Notes: generated from the sequence alone by a model not told the origin. DNA of 44,975 bases from Candidatus Zixiibacteriota bacterium (GCA_020351995.1 CP070674.1:1564072-1609046); one strand, 5' to 3'. Positions 8,332 to 16,884 are shown, counted from the stretch's first letter. Program-made: numbers and translations.

Positions 8332-8754
8332 ATGTTTTCAAGGATTCACAATCGCAAGGGTTTCACCCTCATCGAGTTGATGATCGTTGTGGTCATCATT
8401 GGTATTTTGGCCGCTCTGGCTATCCCGCGCTTTATGCAGGCCACTACCAAGTCGAAGCAGTCGGAAGCCAAGCAGCTTCTGAAGCGGATTTACACCATGC
8501 AGCGTGCTTATCGCCAGGAGTATAACACCTATGGTGACAATGGTGTAATCATTCCGGCTTTCACCGGTGGAAGATTCCAGCAGATAGGTGTTGAGGTTCA
8601 GTCAACTGCTCGCTATCAGTATGCAATGGTGGCCGCCATCGACGCTTTTACGTGCACCGCCACGGGTAACCTTGATGACGACCCGACCATCGATACGTGG
8701 ACAATTGACCATACTGGATTGCTCAACAACGATCCTAACGACGTCACCGGTTAA
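8332..8754 (+). CDS. pilA: Type IV pilin (PilA-like), copy 2, probably the major pilin
   Basis: A 140-residue prepilin with a 9-residue basic leader ending in Gly, then FTLIELMIVVVIIGILAALA, Glu at +5 and a long alpha1 helix, the canonical type IVa pilin start. The C-terminal half carries ATGNLDDDP and DTWTIDHTG, shared with copy 1. A strong ribosome-binding site (AGGAGG, 5 bases before ATG), its own sigma54 promoter and a strong terminator suggest high, regulated, monocistronic expression, so this is the likelier major pilin. Assembly genes (pilB, pilC, pilQ, prepilin peptidase) are not in the window. Confidence 0.92.
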   Translation: MFSRIHNRKGFTLIELMIVVVIIGILAALAIPRFMQATTKSKQSEAKQLLKRIYTMQRAYRQEYNTYGDNGVIIPAFTGGRFQQIGVEVQSTARYQYAMVAAIDAFTCTATGNLDDDPTIDTWTIDHTGLLNNDPNDVTG

Positions 8755-8774
8755 TATCTGATCCATCGAGTTAC

Positions 8775-8803
8775 AACGCCCCGCTCAGCGGGGCGTTTTT
8801 TTT
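8775..8803 (+). terminator. Rho-independent terminator after pilin 2
   Basis: A 10-base perfect stem (AACGCCCCGC 8775-8784 with GCGGGGCGTT 8788-8797), a TCA loop and an eight-T tract, starting 20 bases after the pilin stop codon. Confidence 0.95.
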
Positions 8804-8929
8804 GTTTGCACGAACCTCCCGAGATGATATTAAAGAATGGATATAACCCACGCCGATAAAGAGTAAAGAACGGTCGCGGCCGGGTTTTCCCGCCACATTT
8901 GCCATGAACATGAGGGGACTTAATAATTG

Positions 8930-8959
8930 TTGATTTGTTCATCCACGTCGGGCTATAAT
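8930..8959 (+). promoter_or_regulatory. Candidate sigma70-type promoter placed for a leaderless transcript
   Basis: TTGATT (8930-8935), an 18-base spacer and a perfect TATAAT (8954-8959). The -10 box ends only 6 bases before ATG 8966, so a start of transcription at the usual distance would coincide with the start codon. No ribosome-binding site is visible before that ATG, consistent with a leaderless mRNA. Confidence 0.5.
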
Positions 8960-8965
8960 TGGCCT

Positions 8966-10903
8966 ATGGTGAGGGCCACTTTAGTCCTGCTGATATTAAT
9001 CCCAATATCCGCCTTCGCGGAAGGTGAACGGAATTTACCGGCGGAGCGATTCGGGATCGAACACCTCACGGAGTATATCGGTATGCGGCCGGATGATATC
9101 GGGTTTCGCACCGACTATGCCGAGCCGGATTCATTTCGGCTGGAGGTGGTCGCTGACCTGATGGCGCGCCCCCTGAACGTTATAGACTACGCGACCGACC
9201 TCAAGAACGGCCATATCAACGGTCAGCCGGAGATCATGGCTCAGTATCTGTTCAAGCAGACCGCAAGGGAGGGTCAGGCCTATCGGGATGATGCCTATCG
9301 GGCCGACATATCTGAAATTCAGGCTAACTATACTCTTCACTATAATGACGTTACGTTCAGCCAGATTCTAACGAGGGCCGCTGTTTATCTCGATGTAACA
9401 TTCTCGAGGTCTCTGGATAAGTCTCTGGCTTTGCTGAGCCGTTCGGAGCGGCGATTCCTTCGTGAGGAGTTCCGGGAGCTTCTGGTGCTCCGTGTAGAGG
9501 ACGAATTGCTGCCGATAGAGCAAATTGACTCTCTTGAAAAAGTCGAGGAAAGGTACTGCGAGCAGTTTCTGACGTTTGGCCACAAGGTGAATAAAGATCC
9601 CCTTCTCGATGCCGGGGTGAATTGTCTTCGGGAATTGCTCCTTGAGATAAACAGTCTCAGATCGCAGCTTAAATCCGGCGCTGTATCGTCCAAATCTGTT
9701 CTCGAGGGGACCGGTTTCCTGCCGGACAACGCGAATCTCGAGGCCTACCTGGGACTTCAGACGGGTTGGAAGGTCGGCGGTCCGGGCAACGATTATTACA
9801 ATGGTGACTACAAGTTCATATTCGATTTTGGTGGTGATGATATCTATGACCTGAGCTACGATCCAGCCAACCCCCATGGTGTAATCATCATCGACCTGTC
9901 CGGTAATGACAGTTACCGGGCACAGTCCGATTTTGTGTTTGGGTCGGGGTGTTTCTCGGTCGGATTCCTCATGGATTTCGAGGGGAATGATCGCTATGAC
10001 AGCCGGTCTTTCAGTCTGGGTTCAGGGTATTTCGGAATGGGGGTACTTTATGACGCGGCCGGGGACGACTGGTACAGCGGTGATACTCACGTGGAGGGAG
10101 CCGGTACCTTCGGTATCGGTTTGCTGATTGATGAAGGTGGCCGGGATGTCTATAACGGCGCAGTCTGTACACAAGGCTTCGGGTTTACGGAAGGGGTCGG
10201 TGTTCTTTATGATTTAGCCGGTTCAGACAACTACTTCGCCGGTGGAAAATATAAGGCGACGATCCATTACGATGATCACTACAACTCCCTTTCACAGGGC
10301 TGCGGCTACGGTATAAGACCGTACGTGTCCGGCGGAATCGGGGCCCTGATAGACCTCCAGGGCCATGACAACTATCAATCGGATATGATAACGCAGGGGG
10401 CGGGTTTCTGGCGGGCGCTGGGTCTGGTGTATGACTCATGCGGCAACGACCAGTATAACGGGTTCCAATATGCCCAGGGATCGGGGACCCATATGGCGTT
10501 GGGGGTTTTAATAGATGATCACGGTAACGATGTTTACTTCGGAAAGGGGTTGATGCAAGGCTGTGGTCATGACTATGCCTGCGGTCTTATTCTCGACCGC
10601 CACGGGGACGATACCTATACGGCTTACGATCTATCGCAGGGGGCGGGTTCCGCCAACGGAGCGGGTCTGTTGATTGACAACCTGGGCAATGATCTGTATA
10701 CGGCCCGGGAGACAAAAAACACCCGTGGTTACGGAAACCCGCGGCGCGATTTTGGCTCTATTGGTCTGTTTATCGATCTGGGCGGTACGGACCAGTATCA
10801 TGGTAATGGCAAGAATGATCACTACTGGCGTCTTGACTCGAAATGGGGCGCCGGAATGGACATCGAGTTAAATCCACTGCCCGGCCAGGAGGCAAAAAAG
10901 TGA
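8966..10903 (+). CDS. Secreted protein with twelve G-N-D-x-Y repeats, function unknown
   Basis: A 645-residue exported protein. A signal peptide occupies about residues 1-18 (hydrophobic LVLLILIPISAFA, then EG). Residues 19-280 are a charged helical domain. From about residue 289 to 612 there are twelve copies of a glycine-rich unit with period about 27 residues, consensus G-x-G-[LV]-[LI]-x-D-x-x-G-[ND]-D-x-Y (for example GNDSY, GNDRY, GDDWY, GNDQY, GDDTY). The regular period and Asp/Gly turns suggest a beta-solenoid, perhaps with calcium, but the unit is not the RTX nonapeptide. ATG 8966 is chosen over the TTG at 8927 because it begins the signal peptide. It overlaps the next gene (GTGA), so the following HEAT-repeat protein is its likely partner. 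No known family is recognised. Confidence 0.8.
   Translation: MVRATLVLLILIPISAFAEGERNLPAERFGIEHLTEYIGMRPDDIGFRTDYAEPDSFRLEVVADLMARPLNVIDYATDLKNGHINGQPEIMAQYLFKQTAREGQAYRDDAYRADISEIQANYTLHYNDVTFSQILTRAAVYLDVTFSRSLDKSLALLSRSERRFLREEFRELLVLRVEDELLPIEQIDSLEKVEERYCEQFLTFGHKVNKDPLLDAGVNCLRELLLEINSLRSQLKSGAVSSKSVLEGTGFLPDNANLEAYLGLQTGWKVGGPGNDYYNGDYKFIFDFGGDDIYDLSYDPANPHGVIIIDLSGNDSYRAQSDFVFGSGCFSVGFLMDFEGNDRYDSRSFSLGSGYFGMGVLYDAAGDDWYSGDTHVEGAGTFGIGLLIDEGGRDVYNGAVCTQGFGFTEGVGVLYDLAGSDNYFAGGKYKATIHYDDHYNSLSQGCGYGIRPYVSGGIGALIDLQGHDNYQSDMITQGAGFWRALGLVYDSCGNDQYNGFQYAQGSGTHMALGVLIDDHGNDVYFGKGLMQGCGHDYACGLILDRHGDDTYTAYDLSQGAGSANGAGLLIDNLGNDLYTARETKNTRGYGNPRRDFGSIGLFIDLGGTDQYHGNGKNDHYWRLDSKWGAGMDIELNPLPGQEAKK
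9830..10805 (+). repeat. Tandem ~81-base coding repeat (12 units)
   Basis: The G-N/D-D-x-Y motif recurs with starts near 9833, 9902, 9984, 10062, 10141, 10221, 10363, 10443, 10524, 10605, 10686 and 10782. Most steps are 78-82 bases. One step of about 142 marks an insertion of about 20 residues (KYKATIHYDDHY region) within a unit. The units have diverged at the DNA level, so the expansion is old. Confidence 0.8.
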
Positions 10904-11862
10904 GTACGGCTTTGAGAAAAGTGATGTTTAAAGCGGGACTCACTACTTTAATTTTGATTGTGGCGGCTTCGCCTGGGTTATGCCAACAGACTCTAAGAAA
11001 GAAGATAGATTCGCTATTTATGATCGCATCTTCGGCGGAGCTGAAGGTTCGCGACCAGGTGGAACCAGCCAAGGATTCAATAGCCGCCCTTGGTGTCGAT
11101 GCCGTGCCCATTCTGGTCGGCAAGCTAGGTACGAAATCGGCGCGGGATCGTTGGACGGTGATTCAGATTCTCAAAAAGATTGGGTCACCGGCAGTGCCGC
11201 ATCTGGTGAAGACACTTAAGAACCCGGATGCTCTGATCGTGCAGCGGGTTTGCTGGGCTTTAGGCGATATCGGGGACAGTGCCGCGGTTGACCCTCTTAT
11301 CGCCGTAACTTCTCATTCCAAGTGGCAGGTCCGGGAACAGGCGCTGGGGGCCCTGGGTGATATCGGAAGTGAGCGTGCCTCTGAGGCTGTCGTGTCCGGG
11401 TTTGATGATGAGGTTGGCCAGGTGCGCAAAGCCGCGGTAGTGTCGTCCGGAGAGATAGGTGTATCGGTGGCAATCTCGCGTCTGGTGCATATGCTCGGCG
11501 ATGAATTTTATGGCGCCCGGCTGTCAGCGATTGACGCGCTGCTGAAGATGGACACGTCCGAAGTAACGATAATCGTTGCCGATTCCCTGACTTCGGCGAA
11601 CTCTCTGGTTGGTGACCTTGGTTGCACGGTTCTCGGTCGGATAGGCGGTGACCGGGCTCTGGAGATTCTTGTGGGTGAGGCTCAAGGAGGCGACCCTTCC
11701 CGAAGAGCCCATGCGTTGCTGGCCATAATTGAAGCCGACCCGCTTGATAACTGTGGTTATCGTGAGACCATTGTCAGTGACGAAACCGACCGCTTCGTCC
11801 TGCTTAAGATAAATTCAGCGATCTACTCCGTGACCCATGCCGGAAAAGAAACTCAAGAATAA
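10900..11862 (+). CDS. Secreted HEAT-repeat protein
   Basis: A 320-residue protein starting at GTG 10900 with AGGAGG 7 bases upstream. The start overlaps the previous stop (GTGA), so translation is coupled. The longer reading from ATG 10843 would run through 60 bases of the upstream gene and is less likely. A signal peptide (TTLILIVAASPGLCQ) precedes about nine HEAT/PBS-lyase-like helical repeats recognisable by AxxALGxIGxxxAVxPLI patterns (for instance WALGDIGDSAAVDPLIAV, ALGALGDIGSERASEAVV). Such repeats form protein-binding solenoids. With its upstream neighbour it may form an exported scaffold pair; no enzymatic motif is present. Confidence 0.8.
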   Translation: MSTALRKVMFKAGLTTLILIVAASPGLCQQTLRKKIDSLFMIASSAELKVRDQVEPAKDSIAALGVDAVPILVGKLGTKSARDRWTVIQILKKIGSPAVPHLVKTLKNPDALIVQRVCWALGDIGDSAAVDPLIAVTSHSKWQVREQALGALGDIGSERASEAVVSGFDDEVGQVRKAAVVSSGEIGVSVAISRLVHMLGDEFYGARLSAIDALLKMDTSEVTIIVADSLTSANSLVGDLGCTVLGRIGGDRALEILVGEAQGGDPSRRAHALLAIIEADPLDNCGYRETIVSDETDRFVLLKINSAIYSVTHAGKETQE

Positions 11863-13054
11863 ACTAGACCGTTTCGGTACTCTGACTAAAGCCGACAGTA
11901 AGACCTCGCAATTGACGACGCCACCTGAACGCTACACGAAACTGGCCAGAGCGGCAGGGGGAAAGACGGTCGTCCGTCGGGCGGGGACCTATTGCCTGGT
12001 TAAGACGACCTATCCTTACAAGTATAATCACGGTAATATGGTTCTTGACAGGATTCAGCGACAGACCGTGCCGCTTTCAGCTTTTCGGACTCAGGACGAG
12101 AAGGGGGCGCTCGATCTCAAGAATATGTTGTTTGTAGACACCGAGACCACCGGTCTGGGGGGTGCGGGAGCGGTGGCTTTTGTTGTGGGTTGCGGGTCAC
12201 TGGGCCGGGGCGGCTTCGAAATTCGGCAATACCTGTTACCTGACTATAGCGACGAAGCCGGTATGCTGGAGGATGTCCTGACGGAATTCGCGACCAGGTC
12301 AGTTCCGGTCACGTATAACGGAGCGGCTTTCGATATGCCGCTTCTTAGGGACCGTATGATTCTGAATCGAGTGGCCAGCGATATTGACTACGACCACCAC
12401 ATAGATCTTCTGCACGCGACCCGACGCCTGTTCAGGCGGCGGCTTCGGGACTGCAGTTTAATAAGTATCGAAGAGCAGGTCTTTGACTTTTTCAGAACCG
12501 ATGACATCCCCGGTTATTTAATACCATCGATATACTTCGAGTGGCTTTCTGAGGAAAATCTGGACCTGGTCAGCGGTGTTCTGGAACACAACCGGTTGGA
12601 TATTGTCTCGCTTCTGTGCCTGGTATACCTGCTGGCCGAGATTCACGAGACCGAGGGTGGGGTGCTCAATCAGGTGGATGACCTGCATAGTCTCTCGAGA
12701 GTTTATGGCCGTCGCCGAGACGGTGAAAGCGTAAGCCGAGTCTTTTCCCGTATTGACGAGATCGGTGGCAACTCGCTGGCCGACGATATTGTCCTGTACC
12801 ACGCCATGAATTTCAAACGGACCGGTGACATCGTCCGGGCTGTTGAAATGTGGCAGAGTCTGGCCGAATCGGACTCCAGGGAGGCCTACTGGGCCAATCT
12901 GGAACTGGCCAAGTATTACGAGCATCGGGAAAAGGACTTCCCCCTGGCTCTGCACCATACGCGTTTGGCGAAATCGGTGTGTCCTTATGGTCACGGGCAT
13001 CACAGTCGCCTCGCCGCTCGCCTTAGTCGGCTCACGGCTAAGCTAAGAAGCTGA
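11837..13054 (+). CDS. YprB-like RNase H-fold 3'-5' exonuclease with C-terminal helical repeats
   Basis: A 405-residue cytoplasmic protein of the YprB ribonuclease-H-like family. DEDD-type catalytic motifs are visible: FVDTETTGL near residue 98 (ExoI), TYNGAAFDMPLLRDR (ExoII) and HNRLDIVSLLCL (ExoIII). About 130 C-terminal residues are helical with TPR-like spacing (AVEMWQSLAESDSREAYWANLELAKYYEH), as in other YprB proteins. It overlaps the HEAT-protein gene by 26 bases. Substrate unknown; the family is assumed to degrade single-stranded nucleic acid. Its place in an operon with two secreted proteins does not suggest a shared function. Confidence 0.8.
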   Translation: MPEKKLKNKLDRFGTLTKADSKTSQLTTPPERYTKLARAAGGKTVVRRAGTYCLVKTTYPYKYNHGNMVLDRIQRQTVPLSAFRTQDEKGALDLKNMLFVDTETTGLGGAGAVAFVVGCGSLGRGGFEIRQYLLPDYSDEAGMLEDVLTEFATRSVPVTYNGAAFDMPLLRDRMILNRVASDIDYDHHIDLLHATRRLFRRRLRDCSLISIEEQVFDFFRTDDIPGYLIPSIYFEWLSEENLDLVSGVLEHNRLDIVSLLCLVYLLAEIHETEGGVLNQVDDLHSLSRVYGRRRDGESVSRVFSRIDEIGGNSLADDIVLYHAMNFKRTGDIVRAVEMWQSLAESDSREAYWANLELAKYYEHREKDFPLALHHTRLAKSVCPYGHGHHSRLAARLSRLTAKLRS

Positions 13055-13123
13055 CCGGCGGCAGCTTATAAAACATCTCAATTCCCTGGCCTTTCGTCCG
13101 ATAATAGCCATTATGAGGCAAAA

Positions 13124-14437
13124 ATGAACGACGATTTGTACGCCCAGATACTTGAAGATCACAAGGAATTGTCATCTCTGCCGCAGACACTGGCAGAGGT
13201 GCTCCGTGTTACCCGCGACGATAACTCCTCGGCCCAGGACCTGGCCGACGTAATAATGCGTGACCCAGCCCTAACAGCTAAACTATTGCGGGTAGTGAAC
13301 TCGCCTTTTTATGGAATGAGTCGCGAGATCAGCACCCTCACCCAGGCCGTGGTGACACTGGGCATAAGGGCCGTTTCCGCCCTGGCCCTGTCGACGTCGA
13401 TATATGACCTGACCGGCCGGTGGCAATCGGCCATTGACCGGATAAGGTTCTGGCGGCATTCGCTCGAGGTAGCTATTGCCAGTCGTCTGATTGCCGATGC
13501 CATCAGATACCCGCGCCCGGAGGAGGCTTTTGTATCCGGATTGCTGCATGATCTCGGTTTGCTGGTGCTGGAAAAATCATTTGCCGACAAGTTCGCTACA
13601 GTCTGGAAACAGGCGCCGAGCGGTGAGGAACTTGTCAACCTCGAGGAAAACACCTGGGGGACCAATCATGCGCGGATCGGTCAGTTTCTGTTGGAACAAT
13701 GGAAACTCCCGGGCACAATCTGCGAAGCGGTTGGTCAGCATCACAAACATTTTCCTCCGGATCTCCATGACAGCGATTACCGACTTCCACAGATAGTGGT
13801 ACTGGCCAACCGAATATCCAAGTTCTCGGTGGCCAATACCCGGAGGAATCTGCCGCACGAATTAGGCAGCGTTGAAGTCCTCAGGAAAAATTTGCAGTTG
13901 CCTGCTGACAGACTCAAACCCATCGAGGAACAGCTTTTCAGCCATACCGTCGAACAGGCCAAATTTTTGGAGATTGATATCGGCTCGCCGGACGACATAC
14001 TGCTGGAAGCCAACCGCATGCTGTATCAGCATTATCATTCGGTGGAGAATCTCTTGCGGGAAAATTCACAGATGCAAAAGGATATAGCGCAGGCCCAGGT
14101 GGAGAAAGCGGCGCTGGAGACTTTGAAAACCATCACGGCTACCTTTAATCATTATATAAATAATGCCGCCGCGACTATTCTTGGGCGGGCTCAGCTTATT
14201 GAGCTTGGCGTCAAGCGGGGTGAAATAGCTGACGCCAAGAACCAGATGCCGGTGGCAATAGATGTCATCATCAGCGGTGTCAACACCATCCAGATGGTTC
14301 TGGAGCAGTTGAAGAGTCTTGAATCTTTCGAAACCACGCCTTATTACGACGATACGCACATCATTGACATCGAGAATAAGATTAAACAGCAATTGTGCGA
14401 GCTGCAGAAAACGGCCCAATCTCAGGTAATCAGTTAG
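13124..14437 (+). CDS. HDOD-domain signalling protein with kinase-like dimerisation segment
   Basis: A 437-residue protein. The HDOD domain (about 15-215) has the family opening (LPQTLAEVLRVTRD, ADVIMRDPALTAKLLRVVNSPFYG) and an HD pair in LLHDLG (His142-Asp143). After a linker and coiled coil (310-335), the segment TFNHYINNAAATILGRAQLI (340-359) matches the H-box of histidine kinases, with His343 in the phospho-acceptor place. The protein ends about 95 residues later, with no ATPase domain. GAGG lies 5 bases before the ATG. A plausible role is a signalling hub that pairs with a kinase or response regulator; this is inference. A second stand-alone H-box-like protein occurs at 33436-33747. Confidence 0.8.
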   Translation: MNDDLYAQILEDHKELSSLPQTLAEVLRVTRDDNSSAQDLADVIMRDPALTAKLLRVVNSPFYGMSREISTLTQAVVTLGIRAVSALALSTSIYDLTGRWQSAIDRIRFWRHSLEVAIASRLIADAIRYPRPEEAFVSGLLHDLGLLVLEKSFADKFATVWKQAPSGEELVNLEENTWGTNHARIGQFLLEQWKLPGTICEAVGQHHKHFPPDLHDSDYRLPQIVVLANRISKFSVANTRRNLPHELGSVEVLRKNLQLPADRLKPIEEQLFSHTVEQAKFLEIDIGSPDDILLEANRMLYQHYHSVENLLRENSQMQKDIAQAQVEKAALETLKTITATFNHYINNAAATILGRAQLIELGVKRGEIADAKNQMPVAIDVIISGVNTIQMVLEQLKSLESFETTPYYDDTHIIDIENKIKQQLCELQKTAQSQVIS

Positions 14438-14462
14438 TAAGAAGGATCTTTTTTGGGGTACG

Positions 14463-14488
14463 ACCGGACGGGGATGTCCGGTTTTTTT
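14463..14488 (+). terminator. Rho-independent terminator after the HDOD gene
   Basis: Stem ACCGGAC (14463-14469) with GTCCGGT (14476-14482), a 6-base loop and a seven-T tract, 26 bases past the stop codon. The opposite strand has no T-tract after the stem, so it acts for the plus strand only. Confidence 0.85.
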
Positions 14489-14499
14489 GTGGCTGGTTT

Positions 14500-16488
14500 T
14501 TAGATATCGTTGGCGCCTTTGATGATGACGGTGGAGTTTTCCGCGGTCACTTTGAGAGGCGCGTTGGCCCGACCGAATTTCATTTCGGTCGAACTGATGT
14601 GGCCATGCTTGCGGATCGGGTTTCCCCCGGCTCCGATGATGCGACCACCCTCGGTTCTTACGGAGAGTAAGATGTCAGATTCGGTAGTAAGGTCCAGCTC
14701 TACCGTACCGGTGTAGCTATTGATGACCGATGGTCCTTCCATGCGTTCATGCAGGATCAATATAGTCGTTCCAGCTTCGTTGGTGATCTCGATGGGGCCG
14801 CGCAGGTAACGGCCGGTAATGGTGCCAAACTTGTTGGAAGCTGTCACCTGCCCGGAAACGTCGCCTATATCGATGGGGCTGCTTATGTTGGACAACTCCA
14901 CCGACCCGCGAATGTCAGAAGCACTAAGAGGTTTGTACGAGTTGCGCGCAATCAGGTCACCGTCCAGGTCGCTTATCTCGACCAGACCGTTGCTGTTTTC
15001 GACGGTGACCTTTCCGTTGTGGTCGCTGATTCTGATTTCTCCTGAGTTGCGCACTATGGCCGGTCCGATACATTCAGTCAGCTCGACGGGTGAATAAGAG
15101 TTCTCAATATCCAGTTCGCCCTGACATTCGGTCACGGTAATTGGGCCCATGGAGTTGACCAGCCTGAATTCTCCGAACGAGTTTGAAACGGATAATGGAT
15201 TCATCTTGGAAACCGCTTCTATGTCACCCGAAATGTTATCCAGCCGGACATCGCAATAGCTTGTATTCAACTTGATCCCCTGGCTCAGGTTTGTCGCGAC
15301 AACAGCCCCGAAAGAATTGTCGCAGACCACGCTGTTTTGCGACGGTATCTTAACATCCATACTGCTCAGCAGTATTCGGCGTTTGGGGTCACTCAGAGAC
15401 GGGAATACAGCTTTTAGATATATACCCTTATCGTTACCCGACAGTTTTACCTCGACATTGTCGGCGAAGCTCTGGGCATTGCGCTCGCTTTCGGCAGCAA
15501 TCTCGACATTGAACCTCACCATCAACATATCTCTGTTCCAGCCCGTGACCCGGAGTTCGCCGGTACCGCTATTGATAAAGATCGGGACCTCCAAGGAGGG
15601 CACCTTGATGCTGTCGTTGTATTCGAGATGAGCAATGGCCTTACCGGTGTGGTCAATAATCATGTGCTCTTTAGGGGGCAGGACAACGACCGCGGGTGGC
15701 GCCGGCGGGAGCTCCAGTTGTGGATTCACTTCCGGAACGGGTGGGATTTCAACCTCGGGGATTTCGACAACCAGGGCCCAGTTGGAGATTTCCTCGAGAA
15801 GCTCCGGAAGGTTCTCCAGCACTTTAATCTGCTCTTCGGTCAGCAGGTCTCTGTCGACGCTCTTGGCAGTCTCGTAAGCTTCCCTGATTTGCTCAACCAG
15901 TTCCTTGTGTTTGAGCATCGTTTCCTTGTATATCTTTTTGGCCTCCTCCGATATCTGCCGTTGATATATGAGATATTCAATGGCCTCGTCGCGTGAGATG
16001 TCCAATCCGTGTTCCAGGAGGATCTCCTCAGCCAATTCATCGATCATTGTGGATAGCTCTCTCTCGAGATTTCGTGACAGGCGATGTAGTTTGAGGTTGC
16101 CGCTTTCTTCCTTCAATTCGCTCTGTTCTTTCTGGAGAACATCCCTCAGGTAGACCATTTCATCGAGAAGCCTCTCAGGATCGCTGCAGAATTTCCCCTG
16201 GCTTATCTTGAGGATGATCTTTTGAAGATGAGCCTGGTATCGGATGGCATAGTAATCGTCAGACTTGGAGAAAGAGTTCAGGTAGTCGAAGCAGAGGCTT
16301 TCCACGCGTTCGACGAAATGCTCATACTCTTCGGCGGCCTCGATGTCGGCGTGACTCTTGGTGTCGGAAGCCTGAGCGTAATGTTCTGTACTGCCGTCAC
16401 CGAAAATCAGCACTTCCTGGGTAGCCGCGTTCGAAAACGGAAACAGCACCGTGGCCGTCAACAGGATAGTGAGTACTCGTTTGCTCAT
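14500..16488 (-). CDS. Secreted coiled-coil / DUF4097-like (putative adhesin) beta-repeat protein
   Basis: A 662-residue exported protein. The start at 16488 gives a clean signal peptide (MSKRVLTILLTATVLFPFSN, then AATQ); the reading frame stays open to 16647, but those codons do not look like a leader. Residues about 25-235 are charged and strongly helical/coiled-coil, a proline-rich hinge follows (EIPEVEIPPVPEVNPQLELP), and about 370 C-terminal residues form short beta-strand repeats (VSNSFGEFRLVNSMGPITV, VENSNGLVEISDLDGDL) as in DUF4097 putative adhesin domains, which fold as a right-handed solenoid. Location should be periplasm or cell surface. No ligand can be assigned. No clear ribosome-binding site is seen. 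Confidence 0.75.
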   Translation of the reverse strand: MSKRVLTILLTATVLFPFSNAATQEVLIFGDGSTEHYAQASDTKSHADIEAAEEYEHFVERVESLCFDYLNSFSKSDDYYAIRYQAHLQKIILKISQGKFCSDPERLLDEMVYLRDVLQKEQSELKEESGNLKLHRLSRNLERELSTMIDELAEEILLEHGLDISRDEAIEYLIYQRQISEEAKKIYKETMLKHKELVEQIREAYETAKSVDRDLLTEEQIKVLENLPELLEEISNWALVVEIPEVEIPPVPEVNPQLELPPAPPAVVVLPPKEHMIIDHTGKAIAHLEYNDSIKVPSLEVPIFINSGTGELRVTGWNRDMLMVRFNVEIAAESERNAQSFADNVEVKLSGNDKGIYLKAVFPSLSDPKRRILLSSMDVKIPSQNSVVCDNSFGAVVATNLSQGIKLNTSYCDVRLDNISGDIEAVSKMNPLSVSNSFGEFRLVNSMGPITVTECQGELDIENSYSPVELTECIGPAIVRNSGEIRISDHNGKVTVENSNGLVEISDLDGDLIARNSYKPLSASDIRGSVELSNISSPIDIGDVSGQVTASNKFGTITGRYLRGPIEITNEAGTTILILHERMEGPSVINSYTGTVELDLTTESDILLSVRTEGGRIIGAGGNPIRKHGHISSTEMKFGRANAPLKVTAENSTVIIKGANDI

Positions 16489-16884
16489 GATCGAGAAGGG
16501 GAAGTCGCTGCTCTTTGCGTACATTCCCCCTGCCCAGGGATGGTCACTGTGCTTACTCAGGACACGAACAGGGACCAACCGCGGGTAATTTACTGCCGCT
16601 ACAAGGCTTTTCGCCATTAAACCAACTATCCTGCTAAAAATCAACATAATCTTTCTGAATCGTTGTCGAGCATCAATATCTCGACGCGCACTCCTTATGT
16701 TATAATACGATTTTCGGACACTTTAGTTTCTCGGACTTGATTTGCCCGGGTTTAGCCAGACTCGAAGCAGGACCATGATAGCAAGCTAAGTTACCGAACG
16801 ATAAGACAATATATGGACGCTGGGAGGTGGAATCGGTGCAATAAAAATATACAAAAAAGGTAGTGATTAGGGGGATTAACGTTT
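16489..16884. other. Intergenic region, 396 bases, little structure
   Basis: No convincing gene. It holds the open upstream extension of the minus-strand adhesin-like frame (16489-16647), one small hairpin (GTCGAG 16665-16670 with CTCGAC 16680-16685), and a perfect TATAAT on the plus strand at 16701-16706 without a matching -35 box or downstream plus-strand gene nearby. Confidence 0.5.

Noticed and set aside
10843-10900. Upstream ATG start for the HEAT-repeat protein
   Set aside because: It would add a basic, non-signal-like stretch inside the preceding gene, whereas GTG 10900 has an ideal AGGAGG and starts a signal peptide.
8966-10903. RTX-type calcium-binding toxin
   Set aside because: The G-N-D-x-Y units recur every ~27 residues and do not form GGxGxDxUx nonapeptide runs; no RTX secretion genes are adjacent.
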